Of a stretch of DNA of 64,000 nucleotides, positions 8,985 through 18,940 are shown in pieces; position 1 is the first letter of the stretch, and each line of letters begins with the position of its first letter. The DNA comes from Emticicia sp. BO119 (GTDB lineage: Bacteria; Bacteroidota; Bacteroidia; Cytophagales; Spirosomataceae): positions 1,550,001-1,614,000 of the forward strand of contig NZ_JACETV010000001.1 of NCBI RefSeq assembly GCF_013912375.1, read 5' to 3'. The position numbers and the translations under genes are program-made. Below the pieces are notes generated by a model. It was not told the origin of the DNA. It was given only the letters and a program-made list of their open reading frames with translations, and made no database searches.

Positions 8985-9929
8985 ATGACAAAAAATTCTG
9001 TAGTAAAAGAAACACACTTCAATTTCAATGGTCAGACAGGGTTCTACCGGGGGAAAGTTCGTGATGTATATGATTTTGATGATAAAGTAGTAATGATTGC
9101 TTCTGATAGAATCTCGGCTTTTGATGTGATTTTACCGCGGCCAATACCATCAAAAGGCCAGGTATTAAATCAGATTGCCTCAAAATTTCTTTATGCCACA
9201 AAAAATATCGTACCCAATTGGCTTATATCTACTCCTGACCCAAATGTATCTATAGGTATAAAATGTGAGACTTTTCCAGTTGAAATGGTCGTACGGGGAT
9301 ATCTGGTAGGGCATAGCTGGCGCACTTATAAAAGTGGTCTAAGATCTTTATGTGGTGTTTCATTGCCTGAAGGAATGGTGGAAAATCAGAAATTCCCAAC
9401 TCCAATAATCACTCCATCAACGAAGGCACATGAAGGTCACGATGAAGATATATCCCGTGAAGAAATAATTAGCAGAGGGTTGGTTTCAGAAGAAAAATAT
9501 GCTCAACTCGAAAAATACGCTTTAGCACTTTTTGATAAAGGTACAAAGATGGCTGCTGAAAAAGGTCTAATTTTAGCTGATACAAAGTATGAATTTGGTG
9601 AAAAAGAAGGAATTATTTATTTAATCGATGAAATTCATACACCCGATTCATCAAGATATTTTTATGCTGATGGATACGAAGAAAATCTTGCAAATGGACT
9701 ACCCCAGAAACAACTTTCTAAAGAATTTGTCAGAGAATGGTTAATTTCCAATAATTTTCAAGGAAAAGAAGGGCAGGTAGTACCAGAAATGACTGATGAA
9801 AAAGTAGAAGAAATTTCAAAACGTTATATTGAATTATATGAAAAAGTAACCGGAGAGACTTTTGAACCTTCTACAAGCGATGACATCCTTCAACGAATCG
9901 AGAATAATATAAAAAATTATCTGAATTGA
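8985..9929 (+). CDS. purC: Phosphoribosylaminoimidazole-succinocarboxamide synthase
   Basis: 314 aa, the long form common in Bacteroidota. It catalyses the ATP-dependent joining of CAIR and aspartate to SAICAR in de novo purine synthesis, in the cytosol. SAICAR synthetase motifs are present: [20 protein letters not shown] at the N-terminus, [20 protein letters not shown], the [19 protein letters not shown] stretch, [12 protein letters not shown], and [11 protein letters not shown] with [13 protein letters not shown]. The ATG at 8985 fits the family start. It is 34 nt after batC. A long hairpin shared with the convergent gltD follows. Confidence 0.95.
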   Translation: MTKNSVVKETHFNFNGQTGFYRGKVRDVYDFDDKVVMIASDRISAFDVILPRPIPSKGQVLNQIASKFLYATKNIVPNWLISTPDPNVSIGIKCETFPVEMVVRGYLVGHSWRTYKSGLRSLCGVSLPEGMVENQKFPTPIITPSTKAHEGHDEDISREEIISRGLVSEEKYAQLEKYALALFDKGTKMAAEKGLILADTKYEFGEKEGIIYLIDEIHTPDSSRYFYADGYEENLANGLPQKQLSKEFVREWLISNNFQGKEGQVVPEMTDEKVEEISKRYIELYEKVTGETFEPSTSDDILQRIENNIKNYLN

Positions 9930-9943
9930 TAATTCATAAATTT

Positions 9944-9997
9944 CTAAACTAAACAAATTGAGCCACTTCTTAGAAGCGGCTCAATTTGTTAGTTTAG
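9944..9997. terminator. Long hairpin between convergent purC and gltD
   Basis: The arms CTAAACTAAACAAATTGAGCC and its near-perfect complement (20 pairs with one bulged A) surround an inner CTTCT/AGAAG pairing, giving one extended stem. It starts 15 nt after the purC stop and ends 9 nt before the gltD stop, so it can end transcription from both sides. There is no clear T-run. Confidence 0.7.
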
Positions 9998-10006
9998 AAG
10001 ATAAAA

Positions 10007-11512
10007 TCAAATACCAATATAAGCCGGAGAAATCATAGATATAGATTTGGCCTCTAATAATGATTCTCCCATCAAATATTCATCAACTTTTCTGGCGCAT
10101 TCACGTCCTTCTGAAATAGCCCATACAACTAAAGATTGGCCTCTTCTCATATCTCCGGCAGCGAATACTTTAGATTTGTTAGTTTGATATTCTATTGCCT
10201 TAACATTTTTTCTTTCATCAACCTCTATTTCTAATTGTTCTAATAAATTCTGTTGAGGGTGCACAAAACCTGCTGCAATCAACGCTAACTCACAAGGAAT
10301 TTCTCTCTCATTCATTTCAACTCTTGCTCCATTAAACATTGCCACTTCTGAAATTACGATACCTTTTAAATTTCCGTCTTCATCTCCAACATATTCTTTT
10401 ACATTTACGCTGAACAAACGTTCACATCCTTCTTCATGAGAAGTAGAAGTACGTTTGGTCAGAGGCCAGTTAGGCCAGGGAGTAGATTCTGCTCTGAATT
10501 TGTAATAGGGTTGCTTTTTATCGTCAATGCTTGGTTCAGGCATTACTTCTACTTGTACGATGCTCTTTGCACCATGCCGATTAGAAGTGCCTACGCAATC
10601 AGATCCTGTATCTCCGCCACCAATAACCATTACATTTTTACCAGTGGCCATCAATTCACCATTAGTATATTTATCACCTTTATGATCTGTGATGCGCTCA
10701 ATACCAGAAACTCGTTTGTTTTGTTGGCTCAGAAACTCCATAGCAGGATAAATACCTTTTAGTTCCTTGCCTTTGATATCAATCATTCTTGGAATTGTTG
10801 AACCTCCGGCTAATACTATGGCATCAAAATCACGTATTAGTTCACCTGCTTTTACATTTACTCCTACATTGGCATTGGTTTTAAAAACGATGCCTTCCTG
10901 TTCCATTACAGTTACCCTCCGTTTTACCACAGATTTATCCAATTTAAAGTCGGGGATACCATATCTTAATAATCCGCCTACTTCATCGGCTCTTTCATAT
11001 ACTGTAACCCAATGTCCTGCTTTGTTTAATTGTGAAGCCGCCGCCAACCCAGCCGGTCCGGAGCCAACTACAGCCACTTTTTTGCCAGTTCTTTTATTAG
11101 GAATAACTGGTTTTACCCAACCATTTTCATAGGCTTTTTCAATAATCGATTTCTCAATATATTCAATAGCTACCGGCGGTTTGTTAATACCTAATACACA
11201 AGAAGCTTCACACGGAGCCGGACATATTCTTCCTGTGAATTCAGGGAAATTGTTAGTAGAACTCAAAATTTCATAAGCATACTCCCAGTTTTCTTCCCAA
11301 ACTGCATCATTGAATTCAGGGATAATGTTTCCAAGAGGACAACCATTATGACAAAACGGAACCCCACAATCCATACAACGTGCAGCTTGTTCTCTTGTCT
11401 GATTAGAATCATAGTTGGTTTCTACCTCCTTAAAATCTTTTTTTCTTTCGAGTACATCACGTTTTAAAGACGGATGACGTTCAAACTCTAAAAAACCTGT
11501 TGGTTTCCCCAT
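10007..11512 (-). CDS. gltD: Glutamate synthase (NADPH) small subunit
   Basis: 501 aa. It feeds electrons from NAD(P)H through FAD and Fe-S clusters to GltB, which makes two glutamates from glutamine and 2-oxoglutarate. The N-terminal ferredoxin-like part carries two Cys groups, CMDCGVPFCHNGC and CPAPCEASC. A dinucleotide site VAVVGSGPAGLAAASQL follows, then a second at VMVIGGGDTGSDCVG, and AAGDMRRGQSLVVWAISEGR near the C-terminus. The length is slightly above the usual 470-490. It lies 84 nt downstream of gltB on the same strand and shares a terminator hairpin with purC. Confidence 0.95.
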   Translation of the reverse strand: MGKPTGFLEFERHPSLKRDVLERKKDFKEVETNYDSNQTREQAARCMDCGVPFCHNGCPLGNIIPEFNDAVWEENWEYAYEILSSTNNFPEFTGRICPAPCEASCVLGINKPPVAIEYIEKSIIEKAYENGWVKPVIPNKRTGKKVAVVGSGPAGLAAASQLNKAGHWVTVYERADEVGGLLRYGIPDFKLDKSVVKRRVTVMEQEGIVFKTNANVGVNVKAGELIRDFDAIVLAGGSTIPRMIDIKGKELKGIYPAMEFLSQQNKRVSGIERITDHKGDKYTNGELMATGKNVMVIGGGDTGSDCVGTSNRHGAKSIVQVEVMPEPSIDDKKQPYYKFRAESTPWPNWPLTKRTSTSHEEGCERLFSVNVKEYVGDEDGNLKGIVISEVAMFNGARVEMNEREIPCELALIAAGFVHPQQNLLEQLEIEVDERKNVKAIEYQTNKSKVFAAGDMRRGQSLVVWAISEGRECARKVDEYLMGESLLEAKSISMISPAYIGI

Positions 11513-11596
11513 TTCTTTATTATGATTTTGTGTATATCTTAGGATGTTTAAGTTTCAGACAAGATGAAATGCTAAGTTTCATCTTATCTGATAGAT

Positions 11597-14500
11597 TTAC
11601 GCCAAAACTTTTTCAAGTTCTGCTTTCTTTTTTCTTTCAAGAAGCACACGTTTATAATCCGTTGGCATTACTTTTATGAATTTAGCAACTTCTGTTTCGA
11701 AGTTTGCTAAGATAGCTTGTGCAACACTACTATTTGTTTCATTTTGATGTTTTTCAATAAACGCTTTGAGCATTTCTGCATCTTCATGGTCAGTTTTTTC
11801 CAAACCAACCATTTCTTTGTTGCATTTAGACTCAAAGTCGCCATCGCTGTCATAAACAAAGGCAATGCCGCCGCTCATACCCGCTGCAAAATTCCGGCCT
11901 GTTTTACCCAAGATAATGGCTAATCCACCTGTCATATATTCACAGCCATGGTCACCAATACCCTCAACTACCACTTTTGCACCCGAATTTCTTACACAGA
12001 AACGCTCCCCTGCCATACCTCTTATATAAGCTTCACCTGATGTAGCACCATAAAACGCAACGTTGCCTATAACCATGTTCTCTTCTGCCTTAAACTTCGC
12101 TTTTCTGTCAGGATAAACAACTAACTCTGCCCCACAAAGGCCTTTACCAAAGTAATCGTTCGAGTCTCCTTCTAATTCAAGCTTTAAACCTTTAGTTGAA
12201 AAGGCACCAAATGACTGACCGGAAGTACCACGATATTTGAAATGTATTGTGCCGTAAGGTAACCCTTCTCCATTATGTTTCTTTGAAATCTCATTAGAGG
12301 TCATTGTTCCAATACTTCGATTCAGGTTATTAACGGTGTACTCGGCACTAACTTTCTGTTTATCGTTAATAGCCGGTTGAGCATCTTGTATCATTTGCCA
12401 ATCAAGAACCTTATCTATACCGTGATCCTGCTCTTCCTGCTTGTATTGGGCAACATCAAGAGAAGTAGGCTCTTTGTAAAGAATACCACTTAAATCAATT
12501 TTCTTATATTTCCAATGAGATAAATCGTCGCGTTTTTCCAAGAATTGTACCTGGCCAATCATTTCATTGACAGTACGAAAGCCTAATTCAGCCATAATTT
12601 CACGCATTTCACTGGCAAGATATGTAAACATATTCACTACATGTTCAGGTTTACCACTAAACATTGCACGTAATTCTTTATTTTGTGTGGCAACACCTAC
12701 CGGGCAGGTATTCAGATGGCATTTACGCATCATTATACAGCCCACTGATACTAAAGCGGCTGTTGCTACACCAAATTCTTCAGCACCAAGCAGAGCAGCA
12801 ATTACAAGGTCCCGGCCAGTTCGAATTTGTCCATCTGCCTGTACAACTACTCTTCCACGCAATTTATTTTTGACCAAAGTCTGGTGTGTCTCAGCTAAAC
12901 CAAGTTCCCAAGGTAGGCCTGCGTGTCTGATAGAAGATAGGGGAGAAGCTCCAGTACCACCATCATGACCGGCAATAAGAATCACATCAGAATGAGCCTT
13001 AGCCACACCAGTGGCAATTGTTCCAACTCCAGCTTCAGAAACTAATTTTACTGAGATACGAGCGTCACGATTAGAGTTCTTTAAATCATATATTAACTGT
13101 GCTAAGTCCTCAATTGAGTAAATGTCGTGGTGAGGAGGAGGAGAAATGAGCCCTACTCCAGGTGTACTATGACGCACACGCCCGATCCACTCATCAACTT
13201 TATGGCCTGGTAGTTGCCCACCTTCACCAGGTTTAGCTCCCTGTGCCATTTTAATTTGTAATTCTTTTGCGTTGGTCAAATAGTGGCTTGTTACGCCAAA
13301 CCTACCTGAAGCCACTTGCTTAATGCTTGAACTCAGGTTATCTCCGTTTTTATCTAATTCGTAACGGATCTCGTCTTCGCCGCCTTCACCAGAATTTGAT
13401 CTTCCACCAATACGATTCATAGCTATGGCCAAAGTGGTATGCGCTTCCCATGAAATTGAGCCGAAAGACATAGCTCCTGTTGCGAAGCGTTTAAAGATAC
13501 TTTCAATAGGTTCAACTTCTTCTATGGGGATCGGATTTCCTTTTTTGAATCTTAGCAAACCTCTTATAGTTAAGGCATCAATACTTTGATCGTTGATCAG
13601 CTTTGAGTATTGTTTGAAAATAGTATATCCCTTTTCTAAGTCTTTTTCACCAACCCTGCCTGCTTGTTGCAATAAATGAATACTTTGAGGATTAAACATG
13701 TGGCGTTCGCCGCGTTGTTTCCACTGGTAAACACCACCGACCTCTAATCTTTTGATAGAAACTTGTGGAACATCTGGAAACGCAACTTTATGCCGGACAA
13801 TTGCCTCTTTGGCGATTTCAGCAACCCCCATACCGCCAATTCGTGATATTGTTCCTTTAAAGTATTTGTCAATTACCTGTCTGTTTAATCCAATACATTC
13901 AAAAATTTGAGCACCTTGATACGATTGCAAGGTTGAAATACCCATTTTGGAGAATATCTTCAATAACTCCTTATTTACAGCTTTTATATAGTTTTTATAC
14001 AAAGTATAATCTTCATATACACCATCTATCAGGCCTTTTTTATTCATCCATGAAATAGTCTCAAAAGCCATATAAGGGCAAATGGCAGAACAGCCATACC
14101 CAATCAATGTCGCAAAGTGATGTGTTTCCCAAATATCACCGGCCTCTACTACGATACCTGCTTTTCCTCTTACTCCTTTTTTAATAAGGTGATGATGGAT
14201 TGCTGCGGTGGCTAACAAAGATGGGATAGGGGCGTGGTCTGAATCAATAGCTCTGTCTGATAAGATTAGAATTTCAAAGCCATCTTCAATAGCATCTTCA
14301 GCATAACGGCAGATTCTATCTAAGGCAAACTCTAATGACTTACCAATATCTTTAGTTTTAGCATTGAAGTAGGTATTGATTGTTTTTGCCTGAAATCCTT
14401 TATAATCAACAAATCTTAATTTGTCAAACTCTTCCACCGTTAGAACTGGTTGCTCTAATTCAACTAACCGACAATGAATAGGTGATTCTGTAAGAATATT

Positions 14501-16162
14501 CTCGTTTGAACCAACAAACGAAATCAACGACATAATAGCACGTTCTCTTATTGAGTCAATTGGAGGATTAGTTACCTGGGCAAATAGTTGCTTGAAATAA
14601 TATGAAAGATGTTGACTTTGGTCTGATAGGATGGCTAAAGGCGTATCAACTCCCATTGAACCAACTGCTTCCTGGCCTGTTTGAGCCATAGGGGCGAGAA
14701 TCATCCGTAAATCTTCTGAAGTAAAACCAAAAGTAATTTGTCTTTTCAGTAAGGTTTCTTCACTGTAATTCTGATAAGGACGAATGGATTTTGGAAGCTC
14801 GGCAGTTTTTATTTTGTTTTCATCAAGCCATTCCTGATAAGGCTGTCTTGAGCAAATATCCGCCTTTACTTCTTCGTCAGGAATAATTCTTCCTTGCTCC
14901 ATGTCTACAATAAACATTTTGCCAGGTTGAAGACGCCCTTTTGAAACAACTTTAGCTTGATCTATATCTAATACTCCTGCCTCAGATGCCATTACAACCG
15001 TATCATCATCTAAAACCCAATACCGAGAAGGGCGAAGTCCATTTCTATCAAGGGTTGCACCTACCATTTTGCCATCTGTAAATGAAATAGAGGCAGGGCC
15101 ATCCCAAGGTTCCATGATAGCTGCATGGTACTCATAAAATGCTTTGCGCACAGGATCCATATGCTCATTGCCATCCCATGCTTCCGGTACGAGCATCATC
15201 ATTACATGAGGTAACGAACGGCCTGAAAGATAAAGTAATTCAATTACATTGTCTAATTGGGCGGAGTCAGAATTACCTGCATCACAAATTGGAAGAACCA
15301 TATCCATCTCTTCTTTTGTGAAAAACTCGGACACAAATGATTTTTCTCCTGCCCTTATCCAGTTTACATTTCCTTTTACTGTGTTTATCTCACCATTGTG
15401 TGCAATAAAACGGAATGGTTGAGCCAATTTCCATGAAGGGAAAGTATTAGTTGAGAAGCGAGAGTGAATAACGGCAAAGGCAGATGTAACCGATTCATTC
15501 CATAAATCTGGAAAATAATATTTTAATTGCTCAGTAGTTAGTTGCCCTTTATAAGAAATAGTCCGGCATGAAAGCGAAGAAAAATAGAAGTGTTCTTTTG
15601 CCCCTGCAACCGATTCTCGAATGATACGCGAAGCATATTGACGAAGAATATATAATTTTCTTTCAAAATCAATTTCTTCGATAATATCAGAGGGACGTTT
15701 TATGAATACCTGTTCAACATGCGGTTCAACTGAGCCAGACCCTTCTCCTAAGCAATCGCCTTTTGTTGGTACTACCCTATAACCTAATAATTCTAATCCA
15801 ATTCTTTCGATCTTTCTGTTAAGTATCTCTCTACATTCTTCTCTTTCTGTTTCATTCATTGGAAAGAAAATCATTCCTACGCCATACTCACCACTTGAGG
15901 GTAATTGGAAGCCCAGTTTATTGCATTCGTCTAAAAAGAATTCGTGAGGTATCTGCAATAAAATACCAGCCCCATCACCAGTGTTAGGGTCACAACCACA
16001 TGCACCACGGTGATCCATGCGTTCAAGCATTTTTATTGCATCGGCAACAATACCGTGTGATCTTCTGCCTTTCAGATGAGCTCTAAAGCCAATACCGCAG
16101 GCATCATGCTCGAATTCCGAACGATATAGACCTTGCTCTATTACTTGTTCTGTTTCAGTCAT
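11597..16162 (-). CDS. gltB: Glutamate synthase large subunit
   Basis: 1521 aa, full length. The N-terminal propeptide ends before Cys22 (EHDACGIG), which becomes the N-terminal nucleophile of the class-II glutamine amidotransferase domain. The central domain and the FMN-binding synthase domain follow ([20 protein letters not shown] and [17 protein letters not shown]). The 3Fe-4S ligands are in [12 protein letters not shown] (C-x5-C-x4-C), and the GXGXG beta-helix domain closes the protein ([23 protein letters not shown]). Ammonia made from glutamine is channelled to 2-oxoglutarate. It is the first gene of gltB-gltD. No exact TAnnTTTG was found just upstream. Confidence 0.97.
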   Translation of the reverse strand: MTETEQVIEQGLYRSEFEHDACGIGFRAHLKGRRSHGIVADAIKMLERMDHRGACGCDPNTGDGAGILLQIPHEFFLDECNKLGFQLPSSGEYGVGMIFFPMNETEREECREILNRKIERIGLELLGYRVVPTKGDCLGEGSGSVEPHVEQVFIKRPSDIIEEIDFERKLYILRQYASRIIRESVAGAKEHFYFSSLSCRTISYKGQLTTEQLKYYFPDLWNESVTSAFAVIHSRFSTNTFPSWKLAQPFRFIAHNGEINTVKGNVNWIRAGEKSFVSEFFTKEEMDMVLPICDAGNSDSAQLDNVIELLYLSGRSLPHVMMMLVPEAWDGNEHMDPVRKAFYEYHAAIMEPWDGPASISFTDGKMVGATLDRNGLRPSRYWVLDDDTVVMASEAGVLDIDQAKVVSKGRLQPGKMFIVDMEQGRIIPDEEVKADICSRQPYQEWLDENKIKTAELPKSIRPYQNYSEETLLKRQITFGFTSEDLRMILAPMAQTGQEAVGSMGVDTPLAILSDQSQHLSYYFKQLFAQVTNPPIDSIRERAIMSLISFVGSNENILTESPIHCRLVELEQPVLTVEEFDKLRFVDYKGFQAKTINTYFNAKTKDIGKSLEFALDRICRYAEDAIEDGFEILILSDRAIDSDHAPIPSLLATAAIHHHLIKKGVRGKAGIVVEAGDIWETHHFATLIGYGCSAICPYMAFETISWMNKKGLIDGVYEDYTLYKNYIKAVNKELLKIFSKMGISTLQSYQGAQIFECIGLNRQVIDKYFKGTISRIGGMGVAEIAKEAIVRHKVAFPDVPQVSIKRLEVGGVYQWKQRGERHMFNPQSIHLLQQAGRVGEKDLEKGYTIFKQYSKLINDQSIDALTIRGLLRFKKGNPIPIEEVEPIESIFKRFATGAMSFGSISWEAHTTLAIAMNRIGGRSNSGEGGEDEIRYELDKNGDNLSSSIKQVASGRFGVTSHYLTNAKELQIKMAQGAKPGEGGQLPGHKVDEWIGRVRHSTPGVGLISPPPHHDIYSIEDLAQLIYDLKNSNRDARISVKLVSEAGVGTIATGVAKAHSDVILIAGHDGGTGASPLSSIRHAGLPWELGLAETHQTLVKNKLRGRVVVQADGQIRTGRDLVIAALLGAEEFGVATAALVSVGCIMMRKCHLNTCPVGVATQNKELRAMFSGKPEHVVNMFTYLASEMREIMAELGFRTVNEMIGQVQFLEKRDDLSHWKYKKIDLSGILYKEPTSLDVAQYKQEEQDHGIDKVLDWQMIQDAQPAINDKQKVSAEYTVNNLNRSIGTMTSNEISKKHNGEGLPYGTIHFKYRGTSGQSFGAFSTKGLKLELEGDSNDYFGKGLCGAELVVYPDRKAKFKAEENMVIGNVAFYGATSGEAYIRGMAGERFCVRNSGAKVVVEGIGDHGCEYMTGGLAIILGKTGRNFAAGMSGGIAFVYDSDGDFESKCNKEMVGLEKTDHEDAEMLKAFIEKHQNETNSSVAQAILANFETEVAKFIKVMPTDYKRVLLERKKKAELEKVLA

Positions 16163-16869
16163 CGTGCGATAAATTTATAGGGTTTTAAATTGTACTCTGA
16201 TTAGATAATTTGTAATTTAAACGTGAAGCTTATTTCCTAATAATCTTCTGATTTGTTATATATAAATAGTATATACAGCAATTGATATGCAATATAATAC
16301 CAAAATTATTTGGCATAACAACTTTGAAACCAAATTTTATTTATTTAGTTTAAAATACTTGTTTTTGCAATAGTTGTTATAAAAATAATGCAAAAGCAGG
16401 TGAGGCCCAATTGAGCCCTCCTTAAATTAGCTAAACGAAGATAGCGAATTTTCGCTATAAAAGCATTGTTTTGAGTGATTTTTGCGCCATTTAATGGACT
16501 TTACAAAAAAATAATTTTATGAGACCATTAATATATATTGTATGATAAAAATTGGTTTTGTAAAGTTTAGATAAGCTATACGCAATTAAATAGACGAATT
16601 CAGTTCTTGATTAATGTTTGTTAGAAGAATAACCTGAATTATAAAAATTTAAAAAATTTATCAATGTTATTTTAGCTCATTTTCGCGTAAGAATATCCCC
16701 TTTATTTTTTTTACTTGTGTTTTTTTTTGAGAATTAAGTAGTATTTAGAAAGGTTTAACTAAAATATTCTAATGAAATGTCTTTTACTTATAACCAATAA
16801 AAATGAGACGAAATTCATTATGAATTGAGGTAGTTTTGCTCACCATTTAATAAAGAAATTAATAAGTGC
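16163..16869. other. AT-rich gene-free region between gltB and the first GH108 gene
   Basis: With the promoter to its right, the gap between the divergent genes is 761 bp. I see no ORF with coding character; the longest ATG frame I noticed is an 18-codon one at about 16772. A hairpin with arms ATAGCGAA (16441-16448) and TTCGCTAT (16451-16458) lies close to an imperfect GAGG/CCTC stem at about 16402-16420. Long T and A tracts occur around 16700-16730. It must contain the gltB promoter. A small RNA or decayed gene is possible but not supported. Confidence 0.5.
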
Positions 16870-16900
16870 TTGATAATCAGCATATTATTTTTTACCTTTG
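16870..16900 (+). promoter_or_regulatory. Promoter of the first GH108 gene (TTG-N20-TACCTTTG)
   Basis: TTG at 16870-16872 and TACCTTTG at 16893-16900 fit the Bacteroidota -33/-7 consensus with a 20-nt spacer. The ATG is 24 nt downstream at 16924. Confidence 0.75.
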
Positions 16901-16923
16901 CGCTCCACATATCGAAATAATAC

Positions 16924-17538
16924 ATGAAACAACTGCAACGCATGTTTCTGACCGGGGTTCTGGTCAGCTTTATGTCTGTTACTTCTCAAGCAGCATCCTT
17001 TGAAAAATACTTCACAAAACTAATCAAATTTGAAGGCAAAGGATACGGAATTAATCAGGAAATCTGGGGTAAAAGAAACTTCACGAAAGCCGAGGCGTTT
17101 AAAATCCATAGAAAATACTATTGGAATAAATACCACGGAAACTTATTTAAAAGTCAAGAGGTCGCTGAAGCCTTAATAGATCAGATTATAAATGCTGGTG
17201 AAGGCAGAAACAGTGTAAACATTCGGGCTTTTGAGGCGATCATCGGTGTTGAACAAGATGGTAAACTCTCAAAAGAAGATGTGCAAGTCGCCAATTCGTT
17301 CGTTCAGTGTGAGTATATCGTTAACCCTTATGTTAATTATCGCTTACATTTTTATGGGTCGAGAAAGAATGCAAAAAAATACCCAGGCTGGATGATCAGA
17401 GCAAGAGCTTTTGGCATATTCGATGAAGACAAAAATATGCTGGCAGATTTTCTGATTTTGCCCGACATATTAATTGGTAAATCTCCTGAAGAAGAATTGG
17501 AGGAACCAACTGATGAACTTGCTTCAAAGGTCGACTGA
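16924..17538 (+). CDS. Secreted GH108-type (phage-lysozyme-like) N-acetylmuramidase
   Basis: 204 aa. A signal peptide (LTGVLVSFMSVTSQAA) is followed by a glycosyl-hydrolase-108-like domain: FTKLIKFEGKGYGINQEIWG holds the candidate catalytic Glu in the FEG triplet, and FKIHRKYYWNKYHG and ALIDQIINAGEGRNSVNIRAF follow. The C-terminal half (GVEQDGKLSKEDVQVANSF) matches the helical peptidoglycan-binding part that often accompanies GH108. The family cleaves beta-1,4 links in murein and is best known from phage endolysins; here there are no phage genes and the protein is exported, suggesting a domesticated cell-wall hydrolase. The usual nDpGGxTxyGI stretch is shortened to GKGYGI. A paralogue follows 266 nt downstream. 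Confidence 0.75.
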   Translation: MKQLQRMFLTGVLVSFMSVTSQAASFEKYFTKLIKFEGKGYGINQEIWGKRNFTKAEAFKIHRKYYWNKYHGNLFKSQEVAEALIDQIINAGEGRNSVNIRAFEAIIGVEQDGKLSKEDVQVANSFVQCEYIVNPYVNYRLHFYGSRKNAKKYPGWMIRARAFGIFDEDKNMLADFLILPDILIGKSPEEELEEPTDELASKVD

Positions 17539-17571
17539 CATCTTCAATTACTGATTAATCATTTTTAAAGA

Positions 17572-17605
17572 ATCCCCTCAAAATTAGTATGATTTTTGAG
17601 GGGAT
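17572..17605 (+). terminator. Terminator hairpin after the first GH108 gene
   Basis: A perfect 12-bp stem (ATCCCCTCAAAA at 17572-17583 with 17594-17605) has a loop of about 10 nt and is followed by AT-rich sequence. It separates the two paralogues, so the second needs its own promoter. Confidence 0.8.
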
Positions 17606-17804
17606 ATTTATTAATAGATAGTTGACAATCTAAACAATTTTGACTTATTATTCTCGTTCTAAAAAAGTCAGGTTAAAAATTACTTACCCAAATATTAGGC
17701 TATAGTATTATTCTCTACATAATTGAGCTTCATTTTCTGATTAAACGGTATAATTTTTGTTGGAAAATCAGTAGCTATTTAGTTGAATTAATTTAAACAT
17801 TACC

Positions 17805-18389
17805 ATGAACCCCAAAAAAGTAATTTTTGCTTTATTGGCAATTACTTGCCTGTCTTTTATCAGCGTTATTTTTATTAATAATGGTGCTTCGTTTAACAAA
17901 TATGCACCAAAGTTACTTCGTTTTGAAGGTGATGGCTATGGGATTCATAAACCCATTTGGGGTGATAAAATGTTTACCAAAGAAGAGGCATTATATATTC
18001 ACAGGCATTATTACTGGAATAGATATTATGGCAATAATTTTAAAGAGCAGACTGTTGCAGAGGTTTTTATTGACCACTTGATTAATGCCGGTGAAGGCAG
18101 AGACAAGCGTAACATAAAGGCTTTTGAAAAGATAATCGGGGCTGAAGAAAATGGAGTCATATCATTAGATGATGTTGAATTGGCTAATTCATTTATGAAA
18201 GCCGAAGATATTGTAAATCCGTATGTTGACTACCGTTTAAGATATTACAGAACTCGAAAGGATGCAAAAAAGAACAAAGGCTGGTTTAAAAGAGCAAAAT
18301 CATTTTATATAGAGAAAAAACCAGAACTGCAAGAGGCCGAAGAGGAGAATGTAATAGAAGATTATATAGTTTTACCAAAAGCTAAATAG
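17805..18389 (+). CDS. GH108-type lysozyme paralogue with N-terminal anchor
   Basis: 194 aa, about half identical by eye to the gene at 16924. It has an N-terminal hydrophobic helix (VIFALLAITCLSFISVIFI) with no clear cleavage site, so it may be membrane-anchored rather than released. The same GH108-like signatures are present: LLRFEGDGYGIHKPIWG, YIHRHYYWNRYYG and VFIDHLINAGEGRDKRNIKAF. The C-terminal part NPYVDYRLRYYRTRKDAKK also matches its neighbour. A TATAATTTTTG sequence about 55 nt upstream resembles a promoter but has one extra spacer base. The pair looks like a local duplication. Confidence 0.72.
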   Translation: MNPKKVIFALLAITCLSFISVIFINNGASFNKYAPKLLRFEGDGYGIHKPIWGDKMFTKEEALYIHRHYYWNRYYGNNFKEQTVAEVFIDHLINAGEGRDKRNIKAFEKIIGAEENGVISLDDVELANSFMKAEDIVNPYVDYRLRYYRTRKDAKKNKGWFKRAKSFYIEKKPELQEAEEENVIEDYIVLPKAK

Positions 18390-18445
18390 TGTTAGCTATT
18401 AGAATAGAATATTATTATTTTATTGGTATCAAAAGACCTTTATTA

Positions 18446-18844
18446 TTAATGCTGATAAGACTCTAACATTTGCTCTATTTGCTTTTTTCCTATCGGTTTA
18501 ATAAGAAAATCTGATACTGTCTTGTAGTTTTTTGCCTTATTATGATCTTGAACATCAATAGAAGAACTTACTATATATAAATTGATTTTTTTATCAAGAT
18601 TGATTTTTTCAAATTCATCTAAAAACTGCCATCCATCCATAATTGGCATATTGAGATCTAATAGAATTATATCAGGAAGTGATTCAGGATCTTTCTGAAC
18701 TATTGATAATTGGTTAATAGCCTCTTTGCCATTCTGAAAGATTTCTATATTTTCAATAGAATCGACCGAACCCATAATCCTCTGTAAAACATAGGTTAAT
18801 ATCTTATCGTCATCGATAATCCAAGCGTTATTTATTTTCCTCAT
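18446..18844 (-). CDS. Receiver-only response regulator (CheY-like)
   Basis: 132 aa from ATG 18844. It is a single receiver domain with no output domain. The acidic pocket is IIDDDK (10-14), the phosphoacceptor is Asp63 in LLDLNMP, the switch Ser/Thr is in IVSSS (91-95) and the conserved Lys is Lys116 in LIKP. It probably takes phosphate from the kinase encoded 96 nt upstream on the same strand and acts by protein contact or as a relay step. A TTG 15 nt upstream could extend it by five residues, but Met-Arg-Lys-Ile-Asn-Asn-Ala-Trp is the usual kind of start for these proteins. Confidence 0.9.
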   Translation of the reverse strand: MRKINNAWIIDDDKILTYVLQRIMGSVDSIENIEIFQNGKEAINQLSIVQKDPESLPDIILLDLNMPIMDGWQFLDEFEKINLDKKINLYIVSSSIDVQDHNKAKNYKTVSDFLIKPIGKKQIEQMLESYQH

Positions 18845-18940
18845 CGCATAAGCCCTCAAACCAAAAGTCTATGGGTTAATAATTGTTTATTTAGTCGGAT
18901 TTCTTTCGTACTCAGAAGAATTAATTTTCAAGCAAATAAG

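Noticed and set aside
12567-12968. 133-codon plus-strand frame
   Set aside because: It lies antisense inside gltB, in a conserved region of that gene.
16772-16828. 18-codon ATG frame in the long gap
   Set aside because: It is too short, with no ribosome site or similarity that I can recognise.
16924-18389. Prophage remnant
   Set aside because: No integrase, capsid, tail or holin genes; both lysozyme-like proteins have export or anchor segments.
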